DNA from: Pseudomonas nitroreducens NBRC 12694 | GTDB lineage: Bacteria > Pseudomonadota > Gammaproteobacteria > Pseudomonadales > Pseudomonadaceae | Direction: 5' to 3' | Assembly: GCF_002091755.1 (NCBI RefSeq) | Contig: NZ_BDAI01000004.1 | Coordinates: 473,644 to 537,643 of the forward strand | Length of the DNA stretch: 64,000 nt | Shown: in pieces, positions 1 through 7,995 of the stretch | Numbering within the stretch: position 1 is the first letter of the stretch | Layout: each line of letters begins with the position of its first letter | Program-made: the position numbers and the translations under genes | Notes under the pieces: model-generated | Databases searched by the model: none | The model's input: only the letters and a program-made list of their open reading frames with translations | Told to the model about the DNA's origin: nothing

Positions 1-1123
1 GCTTGCCGATCGCCTTGTCGCCCAGCATCAGAACGCCGATCAGCGCCGGGATCAGCGCCAGCGCGCGGGTGATCAGGCGGCGCTGCCAGCAGGGAATCTT
101 CATCTGCAGGAAGCCTTCCATGATCACCTGCCCGGCGATGGTGCCGGTGAAGGTGGAACTCTGCCCCGAAGCGAGCAGCGCAACGCCGAAGAGAATCGCC
201 GCCAGCCCGGTACCCACCAGCGGCTCAAGCAGGCGGTAGGCGTCCTGGATCTCGGTGACGCCGGTGTGGCCGTTCTCGTGGAAGGCCGCGGCGGCGAGGA
301 TCAGGATGGCGGCGTTGATCAGTAGCGCGAGACTCAGCGAGACCACGGTGTCGATGCGCGTCAGGCGGATCGCCGCAGCCTTGCCGTTGCTGCCGCTGAC
401 CTGGCGCGTCTGCACGATCGAAGAGTGCAGGTAGAGGTTGTGCGGCATCACCGTGGCGCCGAGGATACCGATGGCCAGGTACAGCGGCTCGCGTTGGCTG
501 ATGGCGTCCCAGCTGGGCAGGAAGCCGGCGGCAACGTCCGGCCAGTGTGGCTTGATGAGAATCAGCTCGACCAGGTAGCAGCCGCTGATGGTGATGATCA
601 GGCCGAGCATGATCGCTTCCAGGTGGCGGAAGCGCTGGCCCTTGAGGCCGAGCACGATGAGCGTGTCGAAGGCGGTGAGGATGACGCCGGTGACCAGGTC
701 GACACCCAGCAACAGGTGGAAGGCGAGGGCGCAGCCGAGCACTTCGGCAAGGTCCGTGGCGACGATCGACAGTTCCGCCAGCAGCCATTGCAGGCGAGCG
801 CCGCCCAGGCTGTAGCGACTGCGCGACAGCTGCGCCAAGTCCTGGCCAGTGACGATTCCCAGACGCATGGCCAGGCACTGCAGGACCATCCCCGCGAGGC
901 TCGACAACAGCACCACGAACAGCAACTGGTAGCCGAAACCGGAGCCGGCCTCGATGGCGGTGGCCCAGTTGCCCGGGTCCATGTAGCCGATGGAGACCAG
1001 CAGGCCGGGGCCGGCGAACTGCAGGATGCGCTTCCACAATGGCGCGCTGGCCGCAACCTGGATGCTGCCTTTGACTTCCGAGGGACAGAACGGCGCGGTG
1101 GCGGTGGTCGGCAGGCCGAGCAT
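1..1123 (-). CDS. mntH: Nramp-family divalent metal transporter (C-terminus cut off by window edge)
   Basis: Inner-membrane proton-coupled Mn2+/Fe2+ importer of the Nramp family. Translating the minus strand from the ATG at 1121-1123 gives a polytopic protein with the TM1 metal-binding signature DPGN (YMDPGNWATAIEAGSG, about residues 52-67) and the TM6 signature MPHN (about residue 230). Both are hallmarks of Nramp transporters. An AGGAA ribosome site lies just upstream of the ATG. About 374 codons are present, and the last transmembrane segments lie beyond base 1. It follows the lpxL-type gene by 97 bp on the same strand, with a hairpin in that gap. The family assignment is firm; metal preference is not visible from sequence. 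Confidence 0.93.
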   Translation of the reverse strand, partial: MLGLPTTATAPFCPSEVKGSIQVAASAPLWKRILQFAGPGLLVSIGYMDPGNWATAIEAGSGFGYQLLFVVLLSSLAGMVLQCLAMRLGIVTGQDLAQLSRSRYSLGGARLQWLLAELSIVATDLAEVLGCALAFHLLLGVDLVTGVILTAFDTLIVLGLKGQRFRHLEAIMLGLIITISGCYLVELILIKPHWPDVAAGFLPSWDAISQREPLYLAIGILGATVMPHNLYLHSSIVQTRQVSGSNGKAAAIRLTRIDTVVSLSLALLINAAILILAAAAFHENGHTGVTEIQDAYRLLEPLVGTGLAAILFGVALLASGQSSTFTGTIAGQVIMEGFLQMKIPCWQRRLITRALALIPALIGVLMLGDKAIGK

Positions 1124-1139
1124 GGGGGGGGTTCCTGGA

Positions 1140-1169
1140 GCGTGGGACGTTCAGCCTGACGCCCCACGC
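1140..1169 (-). promoter_or_regulatory. Hairpin in the mntH leader
   Basis: Seven-base arms GCGTGGG and CCCACGC enclose a partly paired centre, ending about 16 bases before the mntH start. It could be an operator for a metal regulator, a leader RNA structure, or a weak terminator of the upstream acyltransferase gene (no U-run follows). Only the inverted repeat is seen; the role is inference. Confidence 0.35.
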
Positions 1170-1220
1170 TTCAATAATCCAGGGGCGCCGTGCCTATCGG
1201 GTCGATTGAGCGACGCGCGC

Positions 1221-2108
1221 TCAGTACCACTTCGCCTCGCCTTCGGGCCGCTTCTTGAAGCGCTTCATGGTCCACATGTACTGGCTCGGGTAGGCGCGCA
1301 CGTACTTGGCCAGCTCACGGCTGAGGGCTGCCACCGACACTGCCATGTCCTTGTCGTACATGTCCGCCGGCGCCGCTTCGAGGATCACCTTGTAGCCGCT
1401 GCCATCGGGCAGGCGCACGGCGTGGAAGAACACCCCGCGCGCCTTGCCGCGCGAGAGCAGCGACGGCACGAACTTGCTGGTCAGCGCGGTGGTACCCAGG
1501 TAGGGCACGAACAGGCCCGAGCCGAGGTCCGGTTCCGGGTCACAGGGAATGCCGACGCAGCCGCCATTCTTCACTTCCTTGATCACGCTCTTGATGCCTT
1601 CGGGCGTGGACGGCGCTACGCGGTTGCCCAGCTGCACGCGCTGCTTCTTCAGCAGGTCGTCCACCGCCTTCAGCTTGGGCGGGCGGTAGAAGATGATCGG
1701 CTTGGCGTAGGAGCAGTAGAAGTGGTTGAGCACTTCCCAGTTACCCAGGTGGCTGGTGATGCCGACCAGGCCGTCACCGGAGGCCAGCGCTTCTTCCAGC
1801 ACTTCCATGCCTTCCACTTCGCGGATGTACTGCAGCGATTTCTGCGGCGACCACATCCAGGCGCAGGCGCTCTCGGTGAGCGTGCGGCCGATGTCCATCA
1901 GACTCCGGCCGACGAGCTTTTCCAGCTCGGCTGCGGACAGCTCGGGGAAGCAGTGCGACAGGTTGATCCGAACGATCTCGCGGGAGCGGTTGGGCAGCTT
2001 CCACATCAGCCAGCCAATACCCGCGCCCAATGCGCCCACCGCGCGCCACGGCAGCATGGCGAACAACCGCAGGAAGCCCACCACCAGTGCGCCCTTGAAT
2101 TTCTCCAC
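1221..2108 (-). CDS. lpxL: Lipid A biosynthesis lauroyl acyltransferase (LpxL/HtrB family)
   Basis: Adds a secondary acyl chain to Kdo-lipid A or its precursor at the inner membrane. The protein is 295 residues with an N-terminal membrane anchor (about residues 5-35) and the catalytic HX4E motif HLGNWE at H120/E125. I chose the GTG at 2108 because AAGGAG lies six bases upstream and the product then has the usual length of the Pseudomonas protein (PA0011 type). In-frame starts further upstream have no such site. It is transcribed toward mntH. Pseudomonads carry more than one HtrB paralogue, so the exact acyl position modified is not determined here. Confidence 0.93.
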   Translation of the reverse strand: MEKFKGALVVGFLRLFAMLPWRAVGALGAGIGWLMWKLPNRSREIVRINLSHCFPELSAAELEKLVGRSLMDIGRTLTESACAWMWSPQKSLQYIREVEGMEVLEEALASGDGLVGITSHLGNWEVLNHFYCSYAKPIIFYRPPKLKAVDDLLKKQRVQLGNRVAPSTPEGIKSVIKEVKNGGCVGIPCDPEPDLGSGLFVPYLGTTALTSKFVPSLLSRGKARGVFFHAVRLPDGSGYKVILEAAPADMYDKDMAVSVAALSRELAKYVRAYPSQYMWTMKRFKKRPEGEAKWY

Positions 2109-2267
2109 GGAAAACTCCTTCAAGCAGATGGCGGCCATTGTAGCCGCTCGCGCCGGCATTTCGGGCATCGCCGGCCGCCTCCACCCAATCAGCACAGAGC
2201 GAACACGCGGCGCCCACACCGCGCGCGCAACCTGCGGCCATCCGATCCACAGGCCCGGAGGCCCGCG

Positions 2268-2525
2268 ATGCGTACCCGAACCTTACTTGCACGGCTGTGC
2301 TGCCTGCTGGCGATGGGCGCCAGCCTGACGGTGCTGGCTGCCGACGACAGCTCCTCGAATGAAAACAAGGCCCGGATCCGCAGGCGAGCCAGCCCGTCGA
2401 TGAACTCCTGCCGTTGCCCCAGGGCGTGAACGACAGCGCCATCGGCAGCGCGGTGCCGGGCACACCCGATCCCGGCGCCTGGGGCTCACTGGGCTCAGTG
2501 CGTGGTGGTGGCGGAGGAGGGCGGC
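2268..2525 (+). pseudogene. Small secreted-protein gene, apparently frameshifted
   Basis: An ATG at 2268 opens a clear signal peptide (MRTRTLLARLCCLLAMGASL, then TVLAADDSSS). The frame hits a stop at 2427-2429 after an implausible Arg-rich tail. Adding one A to the four-A run at 2362-2365 restores a protein-like continuation through PQASQPVDELLPLPQGV and AVPGTPDPGAWGSLGSV. That restored frame has no stop before the next gene, so a second lesion is needed. I do not recognise a family. It may be a true pseudogene or a homopolymer sequencing error. Confidence 0.4.
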
Positions 2526-2765
2526 ATGACGCGCCGCCTGTTCGGCTGGAGGTGGTTGCTGCTCGCCGCGCTGGCGGCCTGGCCCAGTTGGCTGCGGCCG
2601 ACGCGCAAGCTGCACCCGTCGGAAGACTGCTTCCGCGCAACCGGTTACCGCATCGAGCAGATCCAACTGCGCAAGCGCGTGGGAGCAGAAGGTTTGCAGC
2701 GCTGCTTCGTCGTCACGCGCGACGGCGTGACGTTGCAGGTCTGCGACTACATCCAGGACGCTGCC
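2526..2765 (+). pseudogene. Truncated membrane-anchored hypothetical protein
   Basis: The ATG at 2526 is preceded by a strong GGAGGAGGG ribosome site. The product starts with a transmembrane segment (MTRRLFGWRWLLLAALAAWP) followed by HPSEDCFRATGYRI and a conserved-looking RCFVVTRDGVTLQVCDYIQDA stretch. About residue 80 the reading frame runs into the antisense of tag with no stop codon and stays open into glyQ, so the natural 3' end is missing. HPxxxC with a following short beta-rich domain recalls EpsI/exosortase-associated proteins, but this is only a weak resemblance. Best described as a gene fragment abutting the 3' end of tag. Confidence 0.45.
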
Positions 2766-3320
2766 TTAGGCGGGGGTCAGCTGGTTGTAGCGGTCGCAGT
2801 CGGTGGTGTGGTCCATCACCATGCCGGTGGCCTGCATGAAGGCGTAGCAGATGGTCGGGCCAACGAAATTGAAACCGGCCTTGCGCAGCGCCTTGCTCAT
2901 CGCCTCGGCCTCGGGCGTCACCGCCGGCACCTGGCCGCGTTCGCTGAAGTGATTGACCTTGGGCTTACCGCCGACGAAGGACCAGAGGAACGTCACCGGG
3001 TCATCCAGCTCCAGCCAGGCCCGGGCGTTCTGGCGCGCCGCCTTGAGCTTGGCGAAGTTGCGGATGATGCCCGGGTCCTGCATGCGCTCCTCGATCTCCT
3101 CGTCGCTCATGCGCGCCAGGCGCTCGGGGTCGAAGCCGAACAGCACCTCACGGTAGCGCTCGCGCTTCTTCAGCACGGTGATCCACGAAAGCCCCGCCTG
3201 CGCGCCTTCGAGGATGAGCATCTCGAACAACGCCCGCGGATCGCGCTGGGGCACTCCCCATTCGGCATCGTGGTAGGCGATGTACAGCGGGTCGTCGTTA
3301 CACCAGAAGCAGCGGGGCAT
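2766..3320 (-). CDS. tag: DNA-3-methyladenine glycosylase I
   Basis: Excises 3-methyladenine from alkylated DNA in base-excision repair. The 184-residue product begins MPRCFWCNDDPLYIAYHDAEWG and ends MVMDHTTDCDRYNQL. It supplies the Tag zinc ligands (C4, H17 and the C-terminal H and C) and the helix-hairpin-helix fold region. Length is normal for the family. It diverges from glyQ. A perfect SOS-box-like palindrome sits over its probable promoter, which suggests damage control. Its 3' end abuts a truncated gene on the other strand. Confidence 0.96.
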   Translation of the reverse strand: MPRCFWCNDDPLYIAYHDAEWGVPQRDPRALFEMLILEGAQAGLSWITVLKKRERYREVLFGFDPERLARMSDEEIEERMQDPGIIRNFAKLKAARQNARAWLELDDPVTFLWSFVGGKPKVNHFSERGQVPAVTPEAEAMSKALRKAGFNFVGPTICYAFMQATGMVMDHTTDCDRYNQLTPA

Positions 3321-3347
3321 GGCGATCGTCCTGACAGGGAAAGCCCG

Positions 3348-3378
3348 ACTATAGACAATTCACTGTATGAAAATACAG
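3348..3378 (-). promoter_or_regulatory. tag promoter with overlapping LexA (SOS) box
   Basis: CTGTATGAAAATACAG at 3363-3378 fits the LexA consensus CTGT-N8-ACAG with an AT-rich centre. Reading toward tag, a TATAGT -10 element lies at 3348-3353, so the box would cover the spacer and -35 region of a tag promoter, a repressing position. The box is 43 bp upstream of the tag start and about 130 bp upstream of glyQ. The match is seen directly; regulation by LexA is inferred. Confidence 0.7.
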
Positions 3379-3509
3379 TCATCCGGCAAATTTTCCGGTC
3401 GATTCGTGAACTTCCGCCGGGCGGCCGGAAATCGCTGAGAAGCCCAAGCTGCAGGCGTCTTGGGGTATACTGCCGGGTTTTAGTCGCATATCCAGCACAG
3501 GTGAAATTC

Positions 3510-4457
3510 GTGAGCCAGACTACGCCCGCCGTGCCCACCTTCCAGGACCTGATCCTCGCCCTGCAAAAATACTGGGCCGATCAGGGCTGTGTGGTGCTGC
3601 AGCCCTACGACATGGAAGTAGGCGCCGGCACCTTCCACACCGCTACCTTCCTCCGCGCCGTGGGCCCGGAAACCTGGAACGCGGCGTACGTGCAACCCAG
3701 CCGCCGCCCCACCGACGGCCGCTACGGCGAGAACCCCAACCGCCTGCAGCACTACTACCAGTTCCAGGTGGTCCTGAAGCCCAACCCGGAAAACTTCCAG
3801 GAGCTGTACCTGGGCTCGCTGCAGGCCATCGGCATCGACCCGCTGGTGCACGACATCCGTTTCGTCGAGGACAACTGGGAATCGCCGACCCTCGGCGCCT
3901 GGGGTCTGGGCTGGGAAATCTGGCTGAACGGCATGGAAGTCACCCAGTTCACCTACTTCCAGCAAGTGGGCGGCATCGAGTGCTACCCGGTCACCGGTGA
4001 GATCACTTACGGCCTGGAACGCCTGGCCATGTACATCCAGGGCGTCGACTCGGTGTATGACCTGGTGTGGGCCGATGGCCCGTTCGGCAAGGTCACCTAT
4101 GGCGATGTGTTCCACCAGAACGAAGTGGAGCAGTCGACCTACAACTTCGAACACGCCAACGTCGAGAAGCTGTTCGAGCTGTTCGACTTCTACGAAAGCG
4201 AAGCCAACCGCCTGATCGAGCTGCAACTGCCGCTGCCTACCTACGAGATGGTCCTCAAGGCCTCGCATACCTTCAACCTGCTGGACGCTCGCCGCGCCAT
4301 CTCGGTGACCGAGCGTCAGCGCTACATCCTGCGCGTGCGCACCCTGGCCCGCGCCGTGGCGCAGAGCTACCTGCAGGCCCGCGCCCGCCTCGGCTTCCCG
4401 ATGGCCACACCCGAACTGCGTGACGAAGTACTGGCCAAGCTGAAGGAGGCCGAATAA
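3510..4457 (+). CDS. glyQ: Glycyl-tRNA synthetase alpha subunit
   Basis: Catalytic alpha subunit of the alpha2beta2 bacterial glycyl-tRNA synthetase, which charges tRNA-Gly. It is 315 residues, the family's usual length, starting MSQTTPAVPTFQDLILALQK. Conserved class II stretches such as QPYDMEVGAGTFHTATFLR and QPSRRPTDGRYGENPNRLQ are intact. I chose the GTG at 3510 over the in-frame GTG nine bases earlier for length and family N-terminus. A TATACT -10-like hexamer is at 3466-3471, though no good -35 is visible. The stop codon overlaps the glyS start by one base (TAATG), implying translational coupling. Confidence 0.98.
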   Translation: MSQTTPAVPTFQDLILALQKYWADQGCVVLQPYDMEVGAGTFHTATFLRAVGPETWNAAYVQPSRRPTDGRYGENPNRLQHYYQFQVVLKPNPENFQELYLGSLQAIGIDPLVHDIRFVEDNWESPTLGAWGLGWEIWLNGMEVTQFTYFQQVGGIECYPVTGEITYGLERLAMYIQGVDSVYDLVWADGPFGKVTYGDVFHQNEVEQSTYNFEHANVEKLFELFDFYESEANRLIELQLPLPTYEMVLKASHTFNLLDARRAISVTERQRYILRVRTLARAVAQSYLQARARLGFPMATPELRDEVLAKLKEAE

Positions 4458-6511
4458 TGAGCGCGAAGGATTTCCTCGTCGAACTGGGCACCGAAGAGCT
4501 GCCACCCAAGGCGCTGAAGAGCCTCGGTGAAGCCTTCCTGGCCGGCATCGAGAAGGGCCTGAAGGCCGCCGGCCTGACTTACGCCGCCGCCCGCTGCTAC
4601 GCCGCGCCGCGCCGCCTGGCCGTGCAGATCGACCAGCTTGCCGTGCAGCAGCCCGACCGTACCGTGAACCTCGACGGCCCGCCGCTGCAGGCTGCCTTCG
4701 ACGCCAGCGGCAACCCGACCCAGGCCGCCCTGGGCTTCGCCAAGAAGTGCGGCGTGGACCTGGAGCAGATCGACAAGAGCGGCCCGAAGCTCAAGTTCAG
4801 CCAGAGCATCCCCGGCCAGCCAGCCGTGGGCCTGCTGCCGGGCGTCGTCGAAACCTCGCTGAACGAGCTGCCGATTCCCAAGCGCATGCGCTGGGCTGCC
4901 CGTCGTGAAGAGTTCGTGCGTCCGACCCAGTGGCTGGTGATGCTGTTCGGCGATGACGTCGTCGACTGCGAGATCCTCACCAAGAAAGCCGGTCGCGAAT
5001 CCCGCGGCCATCGCTTCCACAATCCGGCCAACGTGCGCATCAGCGCCCCGGCCAACTACCTGGAAGACCTGCGCAGCGCCCACGTGCTGGCCGACTTCGC
5101 CGAGCGCCGCGAGATCATCTCCAAGCGCGTCGCCGAGCTGGCCGCCGAGCAGAAGGGCAGCGCCATCGTCCCGGCCGACCTGCTGGACGAAGTGACCGCG
5201 CTGGTCGAGTGGCCGGTCCCGCTGGTGTGCTCCTTCGAGGAACGCTTCCTCGCCGTGCCGCAGGAAGCACTGATCACCACCATGCAGGACAACCAGAAGT
5301 ACTTCTGCCTGCTGGACGCCAACGGCAAGCTGCTGCCGCGCTTCATCACCGTGGCCAACGTCGAGAGCAAGGCACCGGAGCACATCGTCTCCGGCAACGA
5401 GAAGGTGGTGCGCCCGCGCCTGACCGACGCCGAGTTCTTCTTCAAGCAGGACCAGAAGCAGCCGCTGGAAGCCTTCAACGCCCGCCTGAAGAACGTGGTG
5501 TTCCAGGCCCAACTCGGCACCGTGTACGAGAAGGCCGAGCGCGTCTCCAAGCTGGCCGCCTACATCGCCGAGCGCATCGGCGGTGACGCGACCAACGCCG
5601 CCCGCGCCGGCATCCTCTGCAAGTGCGACCTGGCCACCGAGATGGTCGGCGAGTTCCCGGAGATGCAAGGCATCGCCGGTTACTACTACGCCACTGCCGG
5701 TGGCGAAGCCAAGGATGTCGCCCTGGCGCTGAACGAGCAGTACATGCCGCGCGGCGCTGGCGCGGAATTGCCGGGCACCCTCACCGGCGCCGCAGTCGCC
5801 GTGGCCGACAAGCTCGACACCCTGGTCGGCATCTTCGGCATCGGCATGCTGCCCACCGGCAGCAAGGACCCCTACGCCCTGCGCCGCGCCGCCCTGGGCG
5901 TGCTGCGAATCCTCATCGAGAAGCAGCTGGACCTGGACCTGGTCGACGCCATCGGCGTGGCTGTGGCCCAGTACGGCGACAAGGTGAAAGCCGAGGGTCT
6001 GTCCGAGCAGGTACAGGACTTCGTCTTTGATCGCCTGCGTGCCCGTTACGAGGACGAGGGCGTGGACGTCGCCGTGTATCAGGCCGTCCGCGCGCTCAAG
6101 CCGACCGCTCCGCTGGACTTCGACCAGCGCGTGCAGGCCGTCCAGGCGTTCCGCCAGTTGCCAGAAGCCGCAGCCCTGGCCGCTGCCAACAAGCGCGTGT
6201 CGAACATCCTGGCCAAGGCAGAAGGCGAGGTGCCTGCCACCGTCAACGCCAGCCTGTTCGCCGAGACCGCCGAGAAGGCCCTTGGCAGCGCCGTGGCAAG
6301 CGCCGAAGCGGAAGTAGCTCCGCTGGCCGCGGCTCGCGATTATCGCGCAGCCCTGGCCCAACTGGCGGCCCTGCGCGCACCGGTCGATGCCTTCTTCGAG
6401 GAAGTACTGGTCAACGCGGACGACAGCGCCGTGAAGGCCAACCGCTACGCACTGCTGGCCAAGCTTCGCGGGCTGTTCCTCGGCGTCGCCGACATCTCGC
6501 TGCTGGGCTGA
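4457..6511 (+). CDS. glyS: Glycyl-tRNA synthetase beta subunit
   Basis: Beta subunit of the heterotetrameric glycyl-tRNA synthetase, 684 residues, involved in tRNA recognition with a C-terminal anticodon-binding-like region. The N-terminus SAKDFLVELGTEELPPKALK is the family signature; the central segment contains an HD-like domain. It overlaps glyQ by one base and ends at a strong intrinsic terminator, so glyQS forms a two-gene operon. Confidence 0.98.
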   Translation: MSAKDFLVELGTEELPPKALKSLGEAFLAGIEKGLKAAGLTYAAARCYAAPRRLAVQIDQLAVQQPDRTVNLDGPPLQAAFDASGNPTQAALGFAKKCGVDLEQIDKSGPKLKFSQSIPGQPAVGLLPGVVETSLNELPIPKRMRWAARREEFVRPTQWLVMLFGDDVVDCEILTKKAGRESRGHRFHNPANVRISAPANYLEDLRSAHVLADFAERREIISKRVAELAAEQKGSAIVPADLLDEVTALVEWPVPLVCSFEERFLAVPQEALITTMQDNQKYFCLLDANGKLLPRFITVANVESKAPEHIVSGNEKVVRPRLTDAEFFFKQDQKQPLEAFNARLKNVVFQAQLGTVYEKAERVSKLAAYIAERIGGDATNAARAGILCKCDLATEMVGEFPEMQGIAGYYYATAGGEAKDVALALNEQYMPRGAGAELPGTLTGAAVAVADKLDTLVGIFGIGMLPTGSKDPYALRRAALGVLRILIEKQLDLDLVDAIGVAVAQYGDKVKAEGLSEQVQDFVFDRLRARYEDEGVDVAVYQAVRALKPTAPLDFDQRVQAVQAFRQLPEAAALAAANKRVSNILAKAEGEVPATVNASLFAETAEKALGSAVASAEAEVAPLAAARDYRAALAQLAALRAPVDAFFEEVLVNADDSAVKANRYALLAKLRGLFLGVADISLLG

Positions 6512-6525
6512 TGCCTGCCTGAGGA

Positions 6526-6571
6526 AGCCGGGAGTTCGAAACGGTTCACCGTAACGGACTCCCGGCTTTTT
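6526..6571 (+). terminator. Rho-independent terminator of glyQS
   Basis: Perfect 10-bp arms AGCCGGGAGT (6526-6535) and ACTCCCGGCT (6558-6567) followed by a T tract. It starts 15 bases after the glyS stop. Confidence 0.9.
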
Positions 6572-6612
6572 CGTTTCCGACTTCTCCACGCGCCCGACTT
6601 ACCGAAGCCCCC

Positions 6613-7143
6613 ATGAAGCTACTGATCCTCGACCGTGACGGCGTCATCAACCAGGACTCCGACGACTACATCAAATCCCTTGCCGAGTGGATTCCGATCC
6701 CCAGCGCCATCACTGCCATCGCGCGCCTCAGCAAAGCCGGCTGGACCCTAGCCGTGGCCACTAACCAGTCCGGCATCGCCCGGGGCTATTACGACCTGGC
6801 CACGCTGGAAAGCATGCACGCGCGCCTGCGGGAATTGGTGGCGGAGCAGGGGGGTGAACTCGGGATGGTGGTCTACTGTCCCCATGGTCCCGACGACGGC
6901 TGCGACTGCCGCAAGCCGAAACCCGGTATGCTGCGGCAGATAGCCCAGCACTACGGCGTAGATCTGACGGGCGTCTGGTTCGTCGGTGACAGCCGGGGTG
7001 ACCTGGACGCCGCGCTGGCCGTCGATTGTCTGCCTGTGTTGGTAAAGACCGGCAAGGGCGAGCGTACGTTGGCCAAGACGTTGCCAGAAGGCACGCTGGT
7101 ATTCGACGATCTGGCAGCGGTTGCCGACCACCTACTTTCCTGA
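6613..7143 (+). CDS. gmhB: D-glycero-beta-D-manno-heptose-1,7-bisphosphate 7-phosphatase
   Basis: HAD-superfamily phosphatase of the ADP-heptose pathway for lipopolysaccharide inner core. The 176-residue protein has the nucleophile motif DRDG (D7 and D9), the ATNQSG motif II, a zinc-binding cluster in CPHGPDDGCDCRKPKPG, and GDSRGDLDAA as motif IV. It is followed after 13 bp by the plsC-type gene, and the pair is probably co-transcribed, both serving envelope lipid synthesis. Confidence 0.95.
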   Translation: MKLLILDRDGVINQDSDDYIKSLAEWIPIPSAITAIARLSKAGWTLAVATNQSGIARGYYDLATLESMHARLRELVAEQGGELGMVVYCPHGPDDGCDCRKPKPGMLRQIAQHYGVDLTGVWFVGDSRGDLDAALAVDCLPVLVKTGKGERTLAKTLPEGTLVFDDLAAVADHLLS

Positions 7144-7156
7144 GGATCCATCTCCC

Positions 7157-7930
7157 ATGTCGATAGTGCAGGCCATCAGAACCGTTCTCTTCTACCTGCT
7201 GCTGTCGTCCAGCGCCTTCGTCTGGGGCACCCTCAGCCTGCTCATCGCGCCCTTCCTGCCATTCCGCGCGCGCTACCGCTTCATCGCGCAGGCCTGGTGC
7301 AAGTTCGCCGTCTGGCTCGCCGGCGTGATGGTCGGCGTGCGCTACGAACTCAAGGGTGCGGAGAACATCCCGGATCAGCCCTGTGTGATCCTCGCCAAGC
7401 ACCAGAGCACCTGGGAGACCTTCTTCCTCACCGGCTACTTCGAGCCGCTCAGCCAGGTACTCAAGCGCGAGTTGCTGTTCGTTCCCTTCTTCGGCTGGGC
7501 CATGGCGCTGCTCAAGCCCATTGCGATCAACCGCGAGCAACCGAAGCTGGCCCTCAAGCAGATCGCCAAACAGGGTGACGAGCGCCTCAAGCAGGGCGCC
7601 TGGGTACTGATCTTCCCGGAAGGCACCCGCGTCCCCACGGGCCAGATCGGCAAATTCTCCCGTGGCGGCGCGGCACTGGCGGTCAACGCCAACCTGCCGG
7701 TTCTGCCGATCGCACACAACGCCGGGCACTGCTGGCCGAAGAATGGCTGGGCGAAGTTCCCCGGCACCATCCAGGTGGTGATAGGCCCGGCCATGTATGC
7801 AGAAGGCGAGGGCGCACGCGCCATTACCGAGCTCAACCAGCGCGCCGAGAACTGGGTTGCGCAGACCCTGCGCGAGATGGGCGAGCTGCCGGCCGATGCC
7901 ACGCCGCAGGCAGTTGCCGAAGCCTCCTGA
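7157..7930 (+). CDS. plsC: 1-acyl-sn-glycerol-3-phosphate acyltransferase
   Basis: Acylates lysophosphatidic acid to phosphatidic acid at the inner membrane. The protein is 257 residues with an N-terminal membrane segment (about residues 8-33), the acyltransferase motif HQSTWE (H82 to E87, so HX4E rather than HX4D) and the phosphate-binding FPEGTR motif. The ATG at 7157 follows GAGGATCC and gives the length known for the Pseudomonas protein (named LptA in strain PAO1, unrelated to the LPS-export LptA). It is convergent with gyrB across a shared terminator. Confidence 0.94.
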   Translation: MSIVQAIRTVLFYLLLSSSAFVWGTLSLLIAPFLPFRARYRFIAQAWCKFAVWLAGVMVGVRYELKGAENIPDQPCVILAKHQSTWETFFLTGYFEPLSQVLKRELLFVPFFGWAMALLKPIAINREQPKLALKQIAKQGDERLKQGAWVLIFPEGTRVPTGQIGKFSRGGAALAVNANLPVLPIAHNAGHCWPKNGWAKFPGTIQVVIGPAMYAEGEGARAITELNQRAENWVAQTLREMGELPADATPQAVAEAS

Positions 7931-7943
7931 CGCTCACGCCGAC

Positions 7944-7977
7944 AAAAGAAAAGGGCCCCGAAGGGCCCTTTCTTTTT
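7944..7977. terminator. Bidirectional terminator between plsC and gyrB
   Basis: A GGGCCC-based stem (AAGGGCCCC / GAAGGGCCCTT) is flanked by A-rich sequence on the left and T-rich sequence on the right. It can therefore stop transcription from both convergent genes. Confidence 0.88.
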
Positions 7978-7995
7978 GCCTGTCGCTTTCCCGAA

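Noticed and set aside
2502..4457. A single 651-codon open frame from 2502 to the end of glyQ
   Set aside because: It joins an upstream gene fragment, the antisense of tag and glyQ. Only the glyQ part from 3510 and the fragment from 2526 look like protein.
4367..6589. A 740-codon open frame antisense to glyS
   Set aside because: High GC leaves long antisense frames open. Its composition (His, Gly, Gln rich) is typical of shadows and glyS itself is complete.
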